64,000 nt of DNA from Epiperipatus broadwayi. Its lineage: Eukaryota > Onychophora > Udeonychophora > Euonychophora > Peripatidae. The notes under the pieces were generated by a model. The model saw only the letters and a program-made list of their open reading frames with translations. It was not told where the DNA came from and did no database searches. The stretch lies in assembly GCA_028023455.1 (NCBI GenBank), contig JAQFVV010000013.1:6650811-6714810 (forward strand), in the 5' to 3' direction. Positions 37,011-50,939 of the stretch are shown here, piece by piece; the first letter of the stretch is position 1, and the number at the start of each line of letters is the position of its first letter. A program made the position numbers and the translations under genes.

Positions 37011-39559
37011 GAAGTCACAGTGCATTGCATCACACTGCATCATTTTATTTATATTGAATTTAATGTTTATTATCTACTAGGTATAGATTTTTATATAGCA
37101 ATAAATTAATTAATTTGATATTCTTAAATATTTAATAAGCAATTAAGATTTAATTGTAATTATTTTATTAGTAATAAATAGCAGTTTTATTAAGATAAAA
37201 ATTATATATGCATTGATTCTATGATTGATAAAGATACAAAAATGATAATATTGAAGATGAGTAATTGTAATTGCAATGAAATGTTTGTTTATTTTATTTA
37301 AGTCATTATTGATTAAAGTAAATATTATATTAAGTCAGTAGACAGCCATTAAGATCATAATTTTAATCAATTATAGACATGGTAATAGTAATATAATTTA
37401 TTCTATTACAAAGTAGAGTGATTTGCTTTAATTATATTTAAAGTTCATTGATGTGGATCATAAATTCAGTTTAAATATTAATTTTTAATATTAATATTTG
37501 ATTATAATAAGCATTAATAATCTTTCATACATTTTAATAATTATAGTATAAAGGTTTAATAACTTAGCTTTATTAAACTGAAGAGTAATTCGATATGATT
37601 TGTCAATTGTGTTTGAATAAGCATGAAATAGTAATCTATTTTTATTATATATGTTAATGTTATTGGATATTATAAATTTTAATGTTAAGTTGATTTTATT
37701 TTTTAGTATTATAAGTTGGCAAAAGTGGAGAGATATGTTGGGTTAATTGATTTTATTATTATTATTGACTATTTAGTCTTGTTATAATCAACTTAATTCA
37801 TAAGAGCATATTAGTATTAGTGGAATAGCATGGCTAAGTTAGCATTGTTTTTTCCTATTTAGTTGTAATTAGAAATCAATTATTGAGTTATATATTTAGT
37901 TAGATATCATTGATATTGAAAATTTGTAGGGCATATTAAAATTATTATTTGAATCCATCCATGAATTATTTCATTTAAATATAAATAACATTTATAAATA
38001 ATTTAAAAATAAAAATAAGTTTGTGTCTTTGTAAACAGTGTTTTTGTTCATAAGGAATATTAAGGTTTATCTGTCTAATTCCTTGTCATTATTTTTATTA
38101 TATTATATATAAGTAGATTATATGATAAGCATATATAGTTATTTGTAAAATAATATTTGATTTTATTGCTTTATTTTGGAGTACCCTTCCTAATTCTAAC
38201 ATTCTTATGCAATCTTGTTTATTAATTACATTGAAATCACATGCAACTTTTTACAATCCCCCCCCCCAGAGTTGAATATAGTACAGTCATTAAAAAAAAT
38301 GAGAATTTATAAAGTACTTTTTAAAAATGTATTAATTTAATTATAGAAGAAAAAACAATCAATAAAATATTACTGCAGAAATTTGTCTATTGTATCAGGA
38401 AATTTAAGTACTATATAAAAATTTAGTGAAGAATCTGAATTGGATAAATTCAAGCCATTCAATTACAAAAAAAAATGGTGGTTGTATAGATTATAAAATT
38501 GATATCAAAACAACTGGAGAGACCATAGTCTGGTTATAGCGAGGTTGCTACTATGTTTCCATAGAACTAAAAAAATATTACAAAAAAGTATATTGTCCAG
38601 AACATGCATTTCATTGCAAGGAAACCACTTTCCTCTGATATGGTTAATGGTTTTATACTTCACTGTCCATTGTATTTTTTTAAAAAAATCACAGTGCAAT
38701 AAATTTATTATTAATATTATTATTTGAGTTAATGTGAATGAGTGAGTGCCACATACACAATAAATATATGTGTAAAATATTCTCTCAGTTTATTAATAAT
38801 AACTACATTATCATTAATTTTTTAAATTTTGTTTATACCCAATGTTAATATATATATATAAATGTATGTATGTTGAAAAGTACTATTCATCTGCAGGATA
38901 AAACAGTAAACAATATTACTGAATTGCAAGAAAACCTTCTAAATAAAGCATAAGCTATTATTTACTAGTGGGGTTTGAAACAAAATATAGTGGATATTGT
39001 GGCTCCATATGTACATAATTCTCAGTGCTGTTTCAAAATGATATGTTTATATACACATATCCTTTATATCATGTGGGTGACATGTAAATCATGAGTGGGC
39101 AAAATGTTGATCACAGTTCACTGATAGAAGACTAAAATGTTTTGGATGATCATCCAAATTAAGAGAAAATAATGGAATTGGTAATATTTTATGCATAATA
39201 TTTTGTGCTGTGCATACCAATATATATATTTTTTTAAACATATATAGCTATCATAATTGATAATTGGCTTTTTATAATTAAGTTTGCTGCATGTAGTCAG
39301 GTAAACTATCCAATAAATGTGGCATATGACATCTGTTTTTTTATTCAAAATGCAAGATGATGTGAGTATCAATTACAAATTTCAACTTGAATAAATTCTC
39401 TGTATAATGCAAATTATATAATGGGTAGGTAGCATTGAATAATGTTTTATAGGTTGTAAAGCTGATAACTATATTTTTTGTTATGCCCAGTGCACACATT
39501 TAAATTATTTATAATAAGAAATAGTATTTTATCCTATTTTAAAAGAGGAATGTAATATC
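37011..39559. other. AT-rich DNA, possible hAT left terminus near 39090
   Basis: No gene was recognised. A C10 tract at 38258-38267 stands out in this AT-rich context. ATGAGTGGGCAAAATGTTGATC near 39090 resembles hAT termini (CAGTGGTGGGCAAAC type) and may be the left end of the hAT remnant that follows. Confidence 0.4.
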
Positions 39560-40360
39560 TAAAACAAATGCAAAGGAAGGAAAGACATTCAAATTCAGTA
39601 TTAATATAGATTGAAAAAATAGTTTTGCTTCACAATATTTAATGCAAAATTTTTGTGTTGTACATATTATGCAACTGTGTTATTTCCAAAAAAAGGAAAC
39701 ATCAAAAGACCTTTCAACACCACATATGCAAGTTTGGTAAAGATTATGTAATTAAATGTTAAAATAATTTAAGTCCTAATTACCAGGCAATGACAATGTT
39801 TCATTAAACCTATCATTACATCTAAAATTGCAATACTTGCATCATTTCATGTGAGTTATCTAAAAAAAAATCTTTAACAGATGGAAAAATAATAAAAAAT
39901 GGTTTCTAGAAACCAGCAATTCATTATTTGATTCATTCAAAAATAAAAATGAAATTATTTCTGGAATTAAAGACGTACAATTTTCTCATAGAGCTATCAT
40001 GGGTCATATAAAAATGATAAATTTAGACCTGGTTGAACAACTATATGACTAACTACATTTGTTTTTCTTTGCAGTTTGATGAATTTCCTGACATAATTAA
40101 TATTTTTAGCTGTTCATTTTTATAAGAATGGTTTTTAAGAATATGAATGTGAAAGAAGAATTATTAACAATATTACTTTAAAGAAAAAAACATGAAATGA
40201 AAATGTTTATGGAATTTTCAAGAAACATTCCAATTTATAAAATTGTATCAATAACCACTAATATGGAACCATCTTTATTTGTAACTTTTATTATTATTAC
40301 ATTGTAATATATAAGTGGTGGTCTGCAACACTAAATAATCCCTATCCTACAAAAATCTAC
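39560..40360 (+). pseudogene. hAT transposase remnant, ZBED/SCAND3-like
   Basis: Plus-strand reading across frames gives, in order, a BED-type finger trace (LCNCVISKKGNIKRPFNTTYA, about 39645-39735), LASFHVSYL (about 39840), FIIXFIQK-region equivalents of FLESADALFDNFKNK, SGIKDVQFSHRAIMGHI (about 39960-40015), DEFPD at 40078-40092 in the position of the catalytic-Asp motif DESTD, FIFIRMVFKNMNVKEELL (about 40110-40165), and KIVSITTNMEPS (about 40240-40275). The arrangement is that of hAT transposases related to ZBED5/SCAND3/GTF2IRD2. The C-terminal dimerisation region was not found. The next hAT begins at 40727 and may have inserted into its tail. Confidence 0.72.
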
Positions 40361-40726
40361 CTCATTCTTGTTTGAGACTATTGTCAGAGATAGTTCATTT
40401 CTGTTTCTTTTAGTTATTTAAATGATTAATATTTCAACCTATGATTGTTCAATTTGTTTGAAAAAAAAATTAAAAATAAAGGAATATTTCTGACTTCAGA
40501 AATTCTTTAGTGATCAATCTACTATGATAAAAAAAATGGGTCAAGAATTGCTGCATTATATAATATTTTTAAAATATATATCTGAATTAAATACAAATCA
40601 TCAGCATAAGAAACCACTTTTATAAATCTCAACTTTTAGTATCTGATTGTATTATATTCCTAACGCAGAAAAATTAAGCAATAGAAGTGATCGCATTTGA
40701 TCATCGTTGCTCCTGTTTATCTATAT

Positions 40727-43376
40727 CAGGGGTCAGTAACCTTTTAGTAGTGTGGTGCTGAACCTATGTTACAATGTCATTCTGCATGCCGACATTATTT
40801 TACCAATCCTATTATATTATATTATCAAAATTGGTTCAGTTATAATGGTCTTCAATGTTATATATAATATAAATTAATATATAATATATACTTTTGAAGT
40901 TCATGATAACTGGACCTTGTATTATTGATCATTCAATATTTTAAAATGCTGTACTTAGAATCATGTGAAAAGTACATTTTTTAGAATTTGTAATTTTTAA
41001 CATGCTTTTTAAAAATTATATTACAAATTATAAATTACAACTTTTTACCTATACAAAATATATAATTTAAATATGAAAAAAATATCTTGAATTCTAATAT
41101 CATAAGCCATTTTTTATTATTAAAATAAATTAATGTGAACCTTGTCCTTGTACCTCATTGCTCAATTGCTCAATGTCAGGTATGTAATTGGTCACTTTTC
41201 TTTTGCGCATGTTTCTAAATGTTCAGGTGTTAGTCAACTTCTTTGTGGATTCAAAATATTTTTCACATGTGAGAAAATTTGTTCACATAAGTAAGTTGAA
41301 CCAAATACAGAAAGCAGAGCCCAAGCAGTTTTTTTTTCAAAGAATTAAATCTTTCAGGTAATGTTATTTTACAATTGAGAATGACAGCCAACTTTTCTAG
41401 ACAGTTCCCTTCTATAGTTTTCTGCAATTCTACACATTTAGTTTTCCACAATTCTGATGACATTAATTCAATTAATTCCATTTAAAAACTATCAATATCC
41501 ATTCATTCAAAAAGAGATAAATCAAATGGAGTCATCTTTAAATCAATTAAGTCAGGTTTGATGGGGGAAGAAAACATGGATGTGTGTATTTGAAAGTCTT
41601 CACATCATTTGGAAAATTCTTCTCTGAGAGCTTCAATGTATTTTTGAAGTTCATCTTTGTTAATGTTAAATTGATTTGCATGGACCTTTATATTTGGAAA
41701 ATACTTGTAGTGTTAAATATCACACCAAATATGTCTAATTTTAATGTAAATCCTTTCCAATATTCAAAAGCTTCTAGTACTGTTTGACGCTTCTCTTGCA
41801 AATGCATGTTTAACTCATTCAGGTATTGAGTTATATCAGTCAGAAACATCAATTTTCATAACAAGTCTTCATCATTTATTCCTGGATAATGTTGGTTTTT
41901 TTTTATCAAGAATCATCTTGATTTCTTTCAGACATGATACAAAGCTGTTCAAGACATTACCTTGACTAATCCAATGAACATTGCTGTATAGAGGGAGGTC
42001 TATATATACACTATTCATGTCTTACAAAAGAGATTTAAATTGCCTATGTGTTAATGAAAAATGAGAAACTATAAAATTAATTATTTTGATGACAGTGTCC
42101 ATTACAGAATTCAAGTGTTGTGATGAGATTTTTGCAACTAAATTTTTCTGTTGGACAATGCAGTAGAAACTCAATATTCAATGTTTAATATGATTTTCAA
42201 GAAGTTTAACAAATCACTTTTCCTTTCTGACCATTGCACAGCTGATCACTAAATATTTTATTTATGTTAATTTTCTGATTTTCAAAATAATTGAAAAATG
42301 CAGTGAAAATATCATGTCCCTTTGTTGTACCAGTAAGAGGAATCAAGCAACACAATTCTTCATAAATATGATTGTTGTCACAACATCGTGCATCTATTGC
42401 TAGACGCACCACATCATTTACATCAGTGCTTTCATCAACAGCAACACTGAATGCAACATATTGTTGTAAACTGTTTTTCTGTTTTGTTGTTACATCTTTG
42501 GCCGTGTCGGTTATTCTTGTTTGACTTGATCTTGCAGAAGCTGGTATTTCTCCAATTAGACAGTATCGTTTGTTTATTTGGTAGATCACTGAATAAGATT
42601 TCATCACTTTTCAAAAATGTTTCTTTGATGAATTGTCCTTCTGTGAAAAGTTTGCCTTTGGAGCCACACAATGAGCAATTGTATAACTACATTCGGTGGC
42701 TTTATTTTGGGTTCCAATTATTTGACTAACATAAGTAGTTTTTCTTAAAGGCAGAAACAGCTCTTTTTATAGCTTCACTTTTCTCATCTGACTTTTTAAA
42801 CAAGATCACATGTTTAGTTTGATAATGTCTTTGTACACTTGAGGTATGACACACAATACTTTCACATCATAATGTACACACTGCATGATTTTTTTGCTGT
42901 ACAAATCCATATTTATTTGTCCAGAGTCTTGAAAAGAGCGAATATCATGTTTTTGTTTTTTTATAAGACATTTTGGGAATCTCTCAGTCAGTATGCCATA
43001 AAAATCTCTTTTTTGAAAGAAGCGCCACTAATGAGCATCGATTATTTATTTACCATTCAACCATCGAAAATAGCTTTCTAGAATTGATAATGTAATAAGC
43101 TTTTTATTTGAATTACGATCTCATTTTTTAATATTATCAAAAGTAAAATGAGAATATCTAGAATTGATTTCGCTTGCAAACAAAAATATCTTTAAAAATA
43201 TATTTAAAGTCAAATGTATGATTTAATCGTAAATTCAATGCTGAATGTAAAAACAAAAACAAAAAAAGACGCTGTAATTAAAATGTATTTTTTGACTATT
43301 TCAATCTATTCCGAGTGCTATTGATAATCATTGACGTGGCAAGCATGGCGCGGGTGCCATTGGTTGCCGACCCCTG
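40727..43376 (-). mobile_element. hAT transposon, GTF2IRD2-like, degraded
   Basis: The left end CAGGGGTCAGTAACC (40727) and right end GGTTGCCGACCCCTG (to 43376) are inverted repeats of hAT type. The 8-bp flanks ATCTATAT and ATCTATGT are a target duplication with one mismatch. The minus-strand transposase has a finger trace (AVCTL..RHYQTKH, about 42890-42815), FTEGQFIKE (about 42640), a frame open over 133 codons at 42607-42206 with VAVDESTDVND (DESTD at 42422-42436), EELCCLIPLTGTTKGHDIF, and toward the C-terminus LIDLKMTPFDL and LLGLCFLYLVQLTYVNKF (about 41330). The hAT C-terminal block is frameshifted near 41260. It is non-functional through stops and shifts. Confidence 0.88.
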
Positions 43377-43384
43377 ATCTATGT

Positions 43385-46150
43385 CTTAATATTAACGCAT
43401 TTTTCACTTGCTTCATAAATATTCAATTTTTTTTTCACAACCATTTATTTTGTAAATATCATATTCATAATTTAAAACTTAAAAATTATTAAATATAATT
43501 TTAATACAAAGTAGATCTATAAAGAATTGTTTTTTCTTTGTTATGTAAAACATAGTAAAAATAATATATACAGAGAAGCAAATGGAAAAATTAAAATGTA
43601 AAAAATAGAAAAATCTATATATATTTTTTTATTATCGATTCTCTATTAAGTTCTTTATTTTATTTTTCAAAAACAAGCTGAAAGTATGAAAAAAAATTAT
43701 TTTTATAAACAAAATATTTTTTGATTTACATTTGAAAAAATAAAACAAAATTCTTTGAAGTTAAGTGAATTTTCGTTCATATTAAAAAGAAAAAAAGAAT
43801 GATTTATCGTTCAAGAGTTCATGTATTGTTTAAGAACTAGAAGAAACAGAAATGTGTTGTTATTCATAAATCTTGAGATAGAGAATTGTTCACTCTATCA
43901 CATCACTAAATCATGCAGGAATAATGTACACGTATAAGAGTAAAAATAACTTAAGAAACTTTTAAGACAAAAACGATTTTGCCTGTAGATTAGCACTTAA
44001 TAGTTGCATCATCACTATATTGCTTTCTCTTAAGATCATCAATTTTAGTCATTTCCTTTCAAATAGTATTTATGAGCTATTTATTCTGCTACAGTTTTGC
44101 TATCTATTGCTATATATATATATTATTTAGTGCTTATTAAACCCCTATTCAGAGGGCATATTATCCACATCTTCAAATTCAGATCTTAAACAGTGGATTT
44201 ATTGTATCTGATCCACTTTTATCAAGCATTCCATTTTTATAATTTTTGCACAATCAAGATTCTGGTCTAAAATTAAAAATCATTTTAATGTTTTGAATTC
44301 AAATCAATTTACTCGCATAATTATATAGAGCTCGGGCCATGTCCATATATTCTTAATGTTCTTATTTAGTAACTGTATGTGCCTTTATACCATTGTCAGC
44401 TTGTTATAACAAAATAACACCATATGATCCTAACTTAATAGAGATCAGAATTCTTGAAAAGTATTATTTAAGCTTGAATCATGCAATGTTTTTTTTTTTT
44501 AATTCAATAAACATTTGTAGGTTTTAACCTTCAACAATGTTAAAAAAATACAAATGTTTATCAAGTGTCATATTGATCTTACCAGATGTTTCTAGTTGAC
44601 ACACTATCCCAATATACAACACTATTCTTTCTTCTATAATTTTTCTTCTTTTCTAAACCTACACCTTCTTATCTTTAAATGCATAATTAATTTTTACTTC
44701 ATTTTTTTTCATTTTAATATTGTATATATTTATTTTATCTGGGTTTTTTTTATTCTACTCTAAAACTCATATTTTTAGCATTTTGATTCTTTTCTTATCC
44801 TACTTATTTATCCTCAGCTAATATTCTAATCGCCTCTTTAATTTTAGTAGACTCTGTGTCATGGATATTTGATATTGAGTTTCATACCCCTATACTAATT
44901 ATTAATCGCCAAGAAGACATCATTATTGCTTTTATATATATATATATTGCTACATTTTCTTCTATTTGTTTTTATTTTTGTTAATGTTTTGTTATAATTG
45001 ACTCAAAAGTTTCAGATGATACTGGCAATAGTTAATTAGAAATATCAAAACATTACTTCAAACAGAATGAGAAATCATAAGCTACGAGTAGTTGACCATC
45101 ATTAATATAAAAAGTTTTATTTTCCAAACGGAATTAATAATTTTTTGGCAAATTAATCCTGAACACTGAATAATTTTGAAAAAAAAAAAATAGCAGAACG
45201 TTAAAAAATATTACAGCATAGTTTTGCTATTTTGATCAATGATAGCGTGATGGACTCTGAAGTTTAAAAATCATGAAAAATGACTTCATCTCTATAATGT
45301 TTCATATACAAACTTCTTATAAATTTCCAGGCAATAAACGTTTCAGTATATTTTTACTATATAATAATACATTGATTAACTAAAATTAAGTAATGATTAT
45401 TAAAGAAAGTTGCTTAGATTATTAATTTTAAAAATTGAAGTATATTGTTCACTATATTGATGAAGAGTATGTTGCATTTTTTGTAGTATTTCCAAACATT
45501 TATTATGCAAAACCAGTTTCAGATGTAGTCTTGTTTTAATTTCTTGATATTTTTTTGCGTCAAATATTATTAATAAATTATTATATAGCAAATGTGTACC
45601 TACACGCACACATATATATAAGAATAATATTTATAAGTATTTGATAATAATAAAAAGTTGATTAAAATGTTTATTTTTAAAGGATAATAAAAGTAAAATA
45701 TTTATTTAAAAAAAATGAAATAAATTGAATATATTTTTTGATATAAAAAATAATTGCAGTAATTATTGTTCTGTAAAAAATTTCACAATGATTTTTTATT
45801 AAATTGTCTGGAGTTTTGACAATCTAACAATCTTCTTCAGAGCTATAAAATAAGATTGCAATATATTACTTTGTTTACTTATATCTACATACATATTGAC
45901 TTATGATGATTTTTTTTTTAATTATAAAGGTGTATGTGAGTAAACAATAAAAATAATATATTATAGTAATATTTTGCAATTGTTTTCATTTTGATAAAAG
46001 TAATAGCTTGATCAGCTCTTTGTAATTTTAAATCCTGAAAGGCAGCAAATACTCATAATGATAGCTAAAGAAAATTTCAAATATAGCAATATGGTGATTA
46101 TATGTTAGATTCAAAACATATTTAGAATGTTTTAGGAATACATGAATTCA
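43385..46150. other. AT-rich DNA without recognised gene
   Basis: No feature was called. The plus strand at 44580-44900 is pyrimidine-rich, so a minus-strand purine-rich LINE remnant is possible (IEEAIRILAEDK-like reading), but it was not recognised. A 13-bp hairpin ATAAACATTTGTA with its complement lies at about 44508-44563. Confidence 0.4.
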
Positions 46151-46639
46151 TAAAATTTTGCTACTTGATCTTAAGAATGCTTCTATTATTCCAATTTATA
46201 AAAATTATCATGAAATATATTATTACTGATTATAGTTAATCAAAACGTTTTAGCCCTTTTAAAAAATATTTGATGTCCTGAATTTTTTTTAATATTACAT
46301 CTTATATATAATACAGTAAGAGGAATCATTATTGATTATGTAGTAAAAATATGAAGAAGACCAAGTGTTAAATAAGAATATATTGTTTTCATATTTTTGA
46401 CTATATTATGGGCAGTTTTATAAACCAACTATCAAAATGCATTATAGTTTGGGTAGTGGATTTTTTATCTTAAAAAAATAACATTGATGACTACATTATT
46501 CTTATTAGTTCAAAGGAAAATTTATAGAACATTCTTAATATTCTGAATGCAATCTATGTAGACTTTGACTGAGTAATTAATGCTTGAAAAAAAATCACTT
46601 GCTTTATAAACCATTGATAAAAAAAATGTTTTGTAATGT

Positions 46640-46930
46640 TAAGAGAGGATGATTGACTTTTTGAAATTTTAAACCAATTCAATTATCTTGGTAGTTACTA
46701 TATTTAAAACATTAAAAGCAAGATTTTCAGCATACTAATGGGAATTGCAAATAGAGATGATATTTTTTTTTAATGTATTACATAAAGATAATAATGGCCT
46801 ATCTATTAATAATATAAAAACATGGAAAAAAATTCATTTAAAAATGTTCCATAAAATTCTAAAAATTGATAACAAGATCATAAGACCAATCAATATGTGT
46901 GGAATTGAAATTACTACTGTAAGATAATAT
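46640..46930 (+). pseudogene. Possible LINE RT C-terminal fragment
   Basis: The plus-strand frame reads EILNQFNYLGSYYI, then KSKIFSILMGIANRD and VLHKDNNGLS, followed by WKKIHLKMFHKILKI. FNYLGS followed by IK.RI.MA resembles the segment after the RT palm in LINE polymerases (YLGS.I..DG...EI..RI..A). The evidence is limited to this block. Confidence 0.4.
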
Positions 46931-47370
46931 TTTTTTATTGGATTAAGAATAGGAAGTAAGTGAATAGATATTTTCTAAAAAATATATTTGGGGGTAAATT
47001 AGAACATTAATTTCTGGAAGAAATAAACTTTATATTGTAAAAATTATCTCTGTTACTTTAACTAGATGCAATATTGACAATATTGGTTGATTTCATTGAA
47101 AAAATATAGCTATTTCAATGTATCATTTCAAAGTTATAGACAATGTGTTGAAATATTTCAGAAAAAAATTAGGATGTACTTTTGCAAGATATCAAATACC
47201 AAAGTAAAGAATTATCACTTAAGAAATGTGAATATTTGGCTTTCATAAGCTGTTTGTATGATCATCTCAAAATACACTTTTTTTGTCTTAGTTTTTTCAT
47301 ATTTTTTCTTCTGATATTAGAATAGTACATTCATGTTTATTGTAGGATTATTAATTAATATGCATTAAAT
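46931..47370. other. AT-rich DNA, nothing recognised
   Basis: No coding or repeat signal was seen before the hAT terminus at 47371. Confidence 0.5.
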
Positions 47371-50161
47371 CAGTGGTAACCAATCTTTTGGAACCCATGG
47401 ACCATCAAATTCATAATTTTAAACTTATGAATTTTCCCAAAGACTTTATCATGTGTTTGAAGTGTTTGTATTCAGTCATTTATAGTTAAAATCTGCAAAG
47501 CGCATGTGCAACAGCTTAATGCTGTTTAGCTATTACAGTTTATAAAACTTCGCGCTATATAAAATAATTGATTTATTTTAAACTCCATAAACTGCTAATA
47601 TGATTTTTTTAAAAAGATAAATACATTTGTAAAATAATGATCAGAGAACTTTCACTTTATTAATGTAAAATGCGCTTATTTATAGAAAATTATAAATGCT
47701 TATTTAATTATAACACAATTATAAACGGTTATTTAATCATAAAATCTTTAACAGTTGTTTAATTGTAACAAAATTATTAAAGTTAGTTTAATTATTACAA
47801 AATAATTCCAAGTTTAATTAAATATTACACATATTTAATATGATATTTGTCCCTACTTGTTTGAAATAATTTTTATGGATATTTGGCTCTAATGATGTTA
47901 TTGCAAGATAGAGACCATATTTATTTTAAGCTGAGACCTGTATAGAGTTTTAATTGCTGTGATAGATGAAAATATCTTTTCACACAAATATGTTGTTGAA
48001 AATTAAATCAAACTTTCTATTGCTTTTTCACTCAACAATGGGTACTCACTTTTTATGGAGAGCCAAAAATGAGGTATTGATAAGGTTGATTGGAATTTAG
48101 CTTTGCGACTGGACTGTCAACAGATAATAAATCAATGAGGCTTTCTTTTTCATTCATGCTTAAATTGTTATCTTCAATGTTTGCTAAAAATGGATCTATT
48201 ATTCACATATTGCTATGTCTGAGATCTTCTTTCTTTGGGCAAAATGACTAAAAGATTATGTGAGTGATTGTAAGTGCTGTTAAACAATGGTTACCACCTG
48301 CCATTTGACATCCTTCCTTCCTCAAATATTCATCAAAATTTGAAAACATTTGCAAATCTTCTTCAGCCAATCACATTTGCCACAATAATATTTTATTGTT
48401 TTTTTAAAACCATCCATTTTACCACATAGTTTAAATATTTCCTTAAGCAGTCCTTAGAAGGATATGTATAGGTTATTTAACAATGAAAAAATATCTACCA
48501 GGTATGCAAGCTTGGCTTACCCACTCATTATTGGACAAGTGTTCTTGAAATTTCAGATTATTTTGCTGCTGGAAAATAATTTGACTTCTTTGGGCAGGGG
48601 GAGTGGCCAGTTTAGTATTTTTTCCCTTGACAGTAATCTCATCTTAATGTGAAAAAGCAGGTGAGTATATTGTAAACTCATTTCTTCATAAATTGCTTCA
48701 AATATTTGAGAATTGAGCACTTTGGGTAAAATTTCATTTATAATTTTAATAATATCTGATATTTTATGTAGTTCTGGGGATATTTTTTCCCTTGCAAGTT
48801 GCTCTTGATGATATATAATGCAGTGTATAGATAAATGTCTGGTTAATCAACATTTTTTATTTTTGCAACAATTCCTGAAAGATGAACAGTCATGTTTGTA
48901 GTACTATCTATATGTATCACAATACATTTTTTTCATTCAATTACATGTTCCAAGAAATAAGTATTAATTGTTTCTAAAACTTCAGAGCTTAATTATTCTA
49001 ACTGGCAATTTGAGTGAACAAAATAGTTTTTTCCTGTAACTCTCCTTCAGAATCAATCTTCACAAAACAGAGAAGTGCCTTGTTACTTATGTCCATTGAT
49101 TCATCAAGTTGAATTGAATAAAATTGCTGACATTTTTCATAACTTTTATAACTTGATTTTCAATATCTTCAGCAATGTCTTCAATCATGCACTTGACAAT
49201 GTTAGCAGATATGGGAATTGTTTTCAGTTTCTGGACAGCCTGCTTTCCCAAAACATTTTCACAGACTTGTAATATGCAAGGCTTAATTAATTCTTCTCCT
49301 ATCATATATGGCTTTTTATTTTTCACATTCTGAATTGCTATCAGATAAAAAGCCTTTAATAAGAGCTTATCTTCAACAATCGTTTTTGTTAATACCTACT
49401 TTTGCATATTTTTATGCATTCTTTGAAAAAATTTAACTGGTTTCTTAGCAAGACACAATCAAAAGTGGTCATGGGTCCAGATTACTACCAGGTTCTTAAA
49501 TAAATCCAAATTTTAAGTAGTTTGAATAATATTTTTTTGATACTTTGAGTTTTTTCTTCTCTCCATCTTCAATTCAAATGTTCTTCCTAATAGTGCCTGA
49601 CAGAACTGTGCTCACTCTTATTCATTGATAAGCTTATAGTTAAATGAAATTCACATATTACTATTGTTACTATTATCATTAGTTACATTACCTTTGGTAT
49701 TATTAAGAAAATGCAAAATATTCCTTTGCTTTTCTCACTCATTGTGGGTTTATTTAATTCAAATCTAAAACCAAACAAGAAATGATAGTTATCAAAGTCA
49801 AACTATTTGATAGCCTTAATTATAACATTAAAAGAAATACACAATTAAAAAGAGCATTTGAGAAAAAAAAACAAATATATTAAAAAAATTGAATGAGAAT
49901 AAAAAACGTGGAGCAGAGTGACTGCTGTAATGGTCACAACAATATGGAAACTGCTTCAGTATTATTGCATCTCTCTTGTTTCTCCCTCTCTAGTACATTT
50001 CATGAATTTAGTGCAATATAAAAGTGAAAATTGTCATTTAGAATATAAGAATTTCTTAGAATATTATTTTTGTTTTATTATTAATAAAACATACTAAATG
50101 CAAATAATGTCTAGATTTTTCTGCAGACCACCAAAATTTTCTTGCAGACTTGTGACCGCTG
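47371..50161 (-). mobile_element. hAT transposon, ZBED5/SCAND3-like, degraded
   Basis: The left end CAGTGGTAACCAATC (47371) faces a right end whose complement starts CAGCGGTCACAAGTC (50161). The flanking octamers CATTAAAT and TATTAAAT form a target duplication with one mismatch. The minus-strand transposase includes KKPYMIGEELIKPC and VKCMIEDIAEDIENQV (open frame 49326-49087). In another frame, LDESMDISNKALLCFVKID (DESMD at 49091-49105 in place of DESTD) is followed by traces across 48980-48200 (YTLHYISSRATCKGK, KNNKILLW, MAGGNHCLTALTI). The motif order matches hAT transposases like ZBED5/FAM200. There are multiple disabling mutations. Confidence 0.87.
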
Positions 50162-50169
50162 TATTAAAT

Positions 50170-50939
50170 TACATCATTTATGCTTAAACAAAAAATAGAA
50201 TATCAGCACTGTTGTCAAGGCAACATTGCAATTAAGCTGTAAATAAAATTTTAATTGTAATATTGTCTGATAATAGATACTGATATTCTATTTATTTATT
50301 TAAATGTGAGGGATATGCTGATGTAATTTATACATGATAACCAGTTAACTATTGACAGTTATGATTTTATATATACAATAGTTTTAAAAAAATAATTTAT
50401 CTAAAATAAGAAATAATAAAATGCCAATTAAATATATTCACAATATTTTGAGTTATTATCATATAATTATAACATAGTAAGTAAATAAGAATAAGATTTT
50501 CACCAAAATTGCTCAATCTATAAGACAAGTTTACTGTTCTTTTCTCTCTGAATTTAAGATCAATAAAGTATCATCATCTTTCTTTTTATATTATCAAAAA
50601 AAGTGTTCAAAGTAGAGGAGATAAATTGCATCTTTCTTTTTATATGCCTAATAGATTTTATTTAAAAATTTTTTGAATTTTTTACAAAGCAAAATGATGA
50701 ATAGATGAGAATAACTTAGTCTTTTTGTATTTACAGTTATTACAAAGATCAATTATGGTCTTTATTTCTTTGAAGGTGTAAAATAATCAGCCAAGGTATC
50801 AGTTGGTGATTAGAAATAGAGGGTGTTAAGAATCTTCTGTTTACATCCATTGTTTGCCATTTGATGGCAATCTTTTATTTAATTATCTACAATTGGAAAT
50901 CACCTTTGACTTAAAGCAATAAAATTGATTTGGAAAATA
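50170..50939. other. AT-rich DNA, nothing recognised
   Basis: Simple AT-rich sequence between the hAT right end and the RTE remnant. Confidence 0.5.
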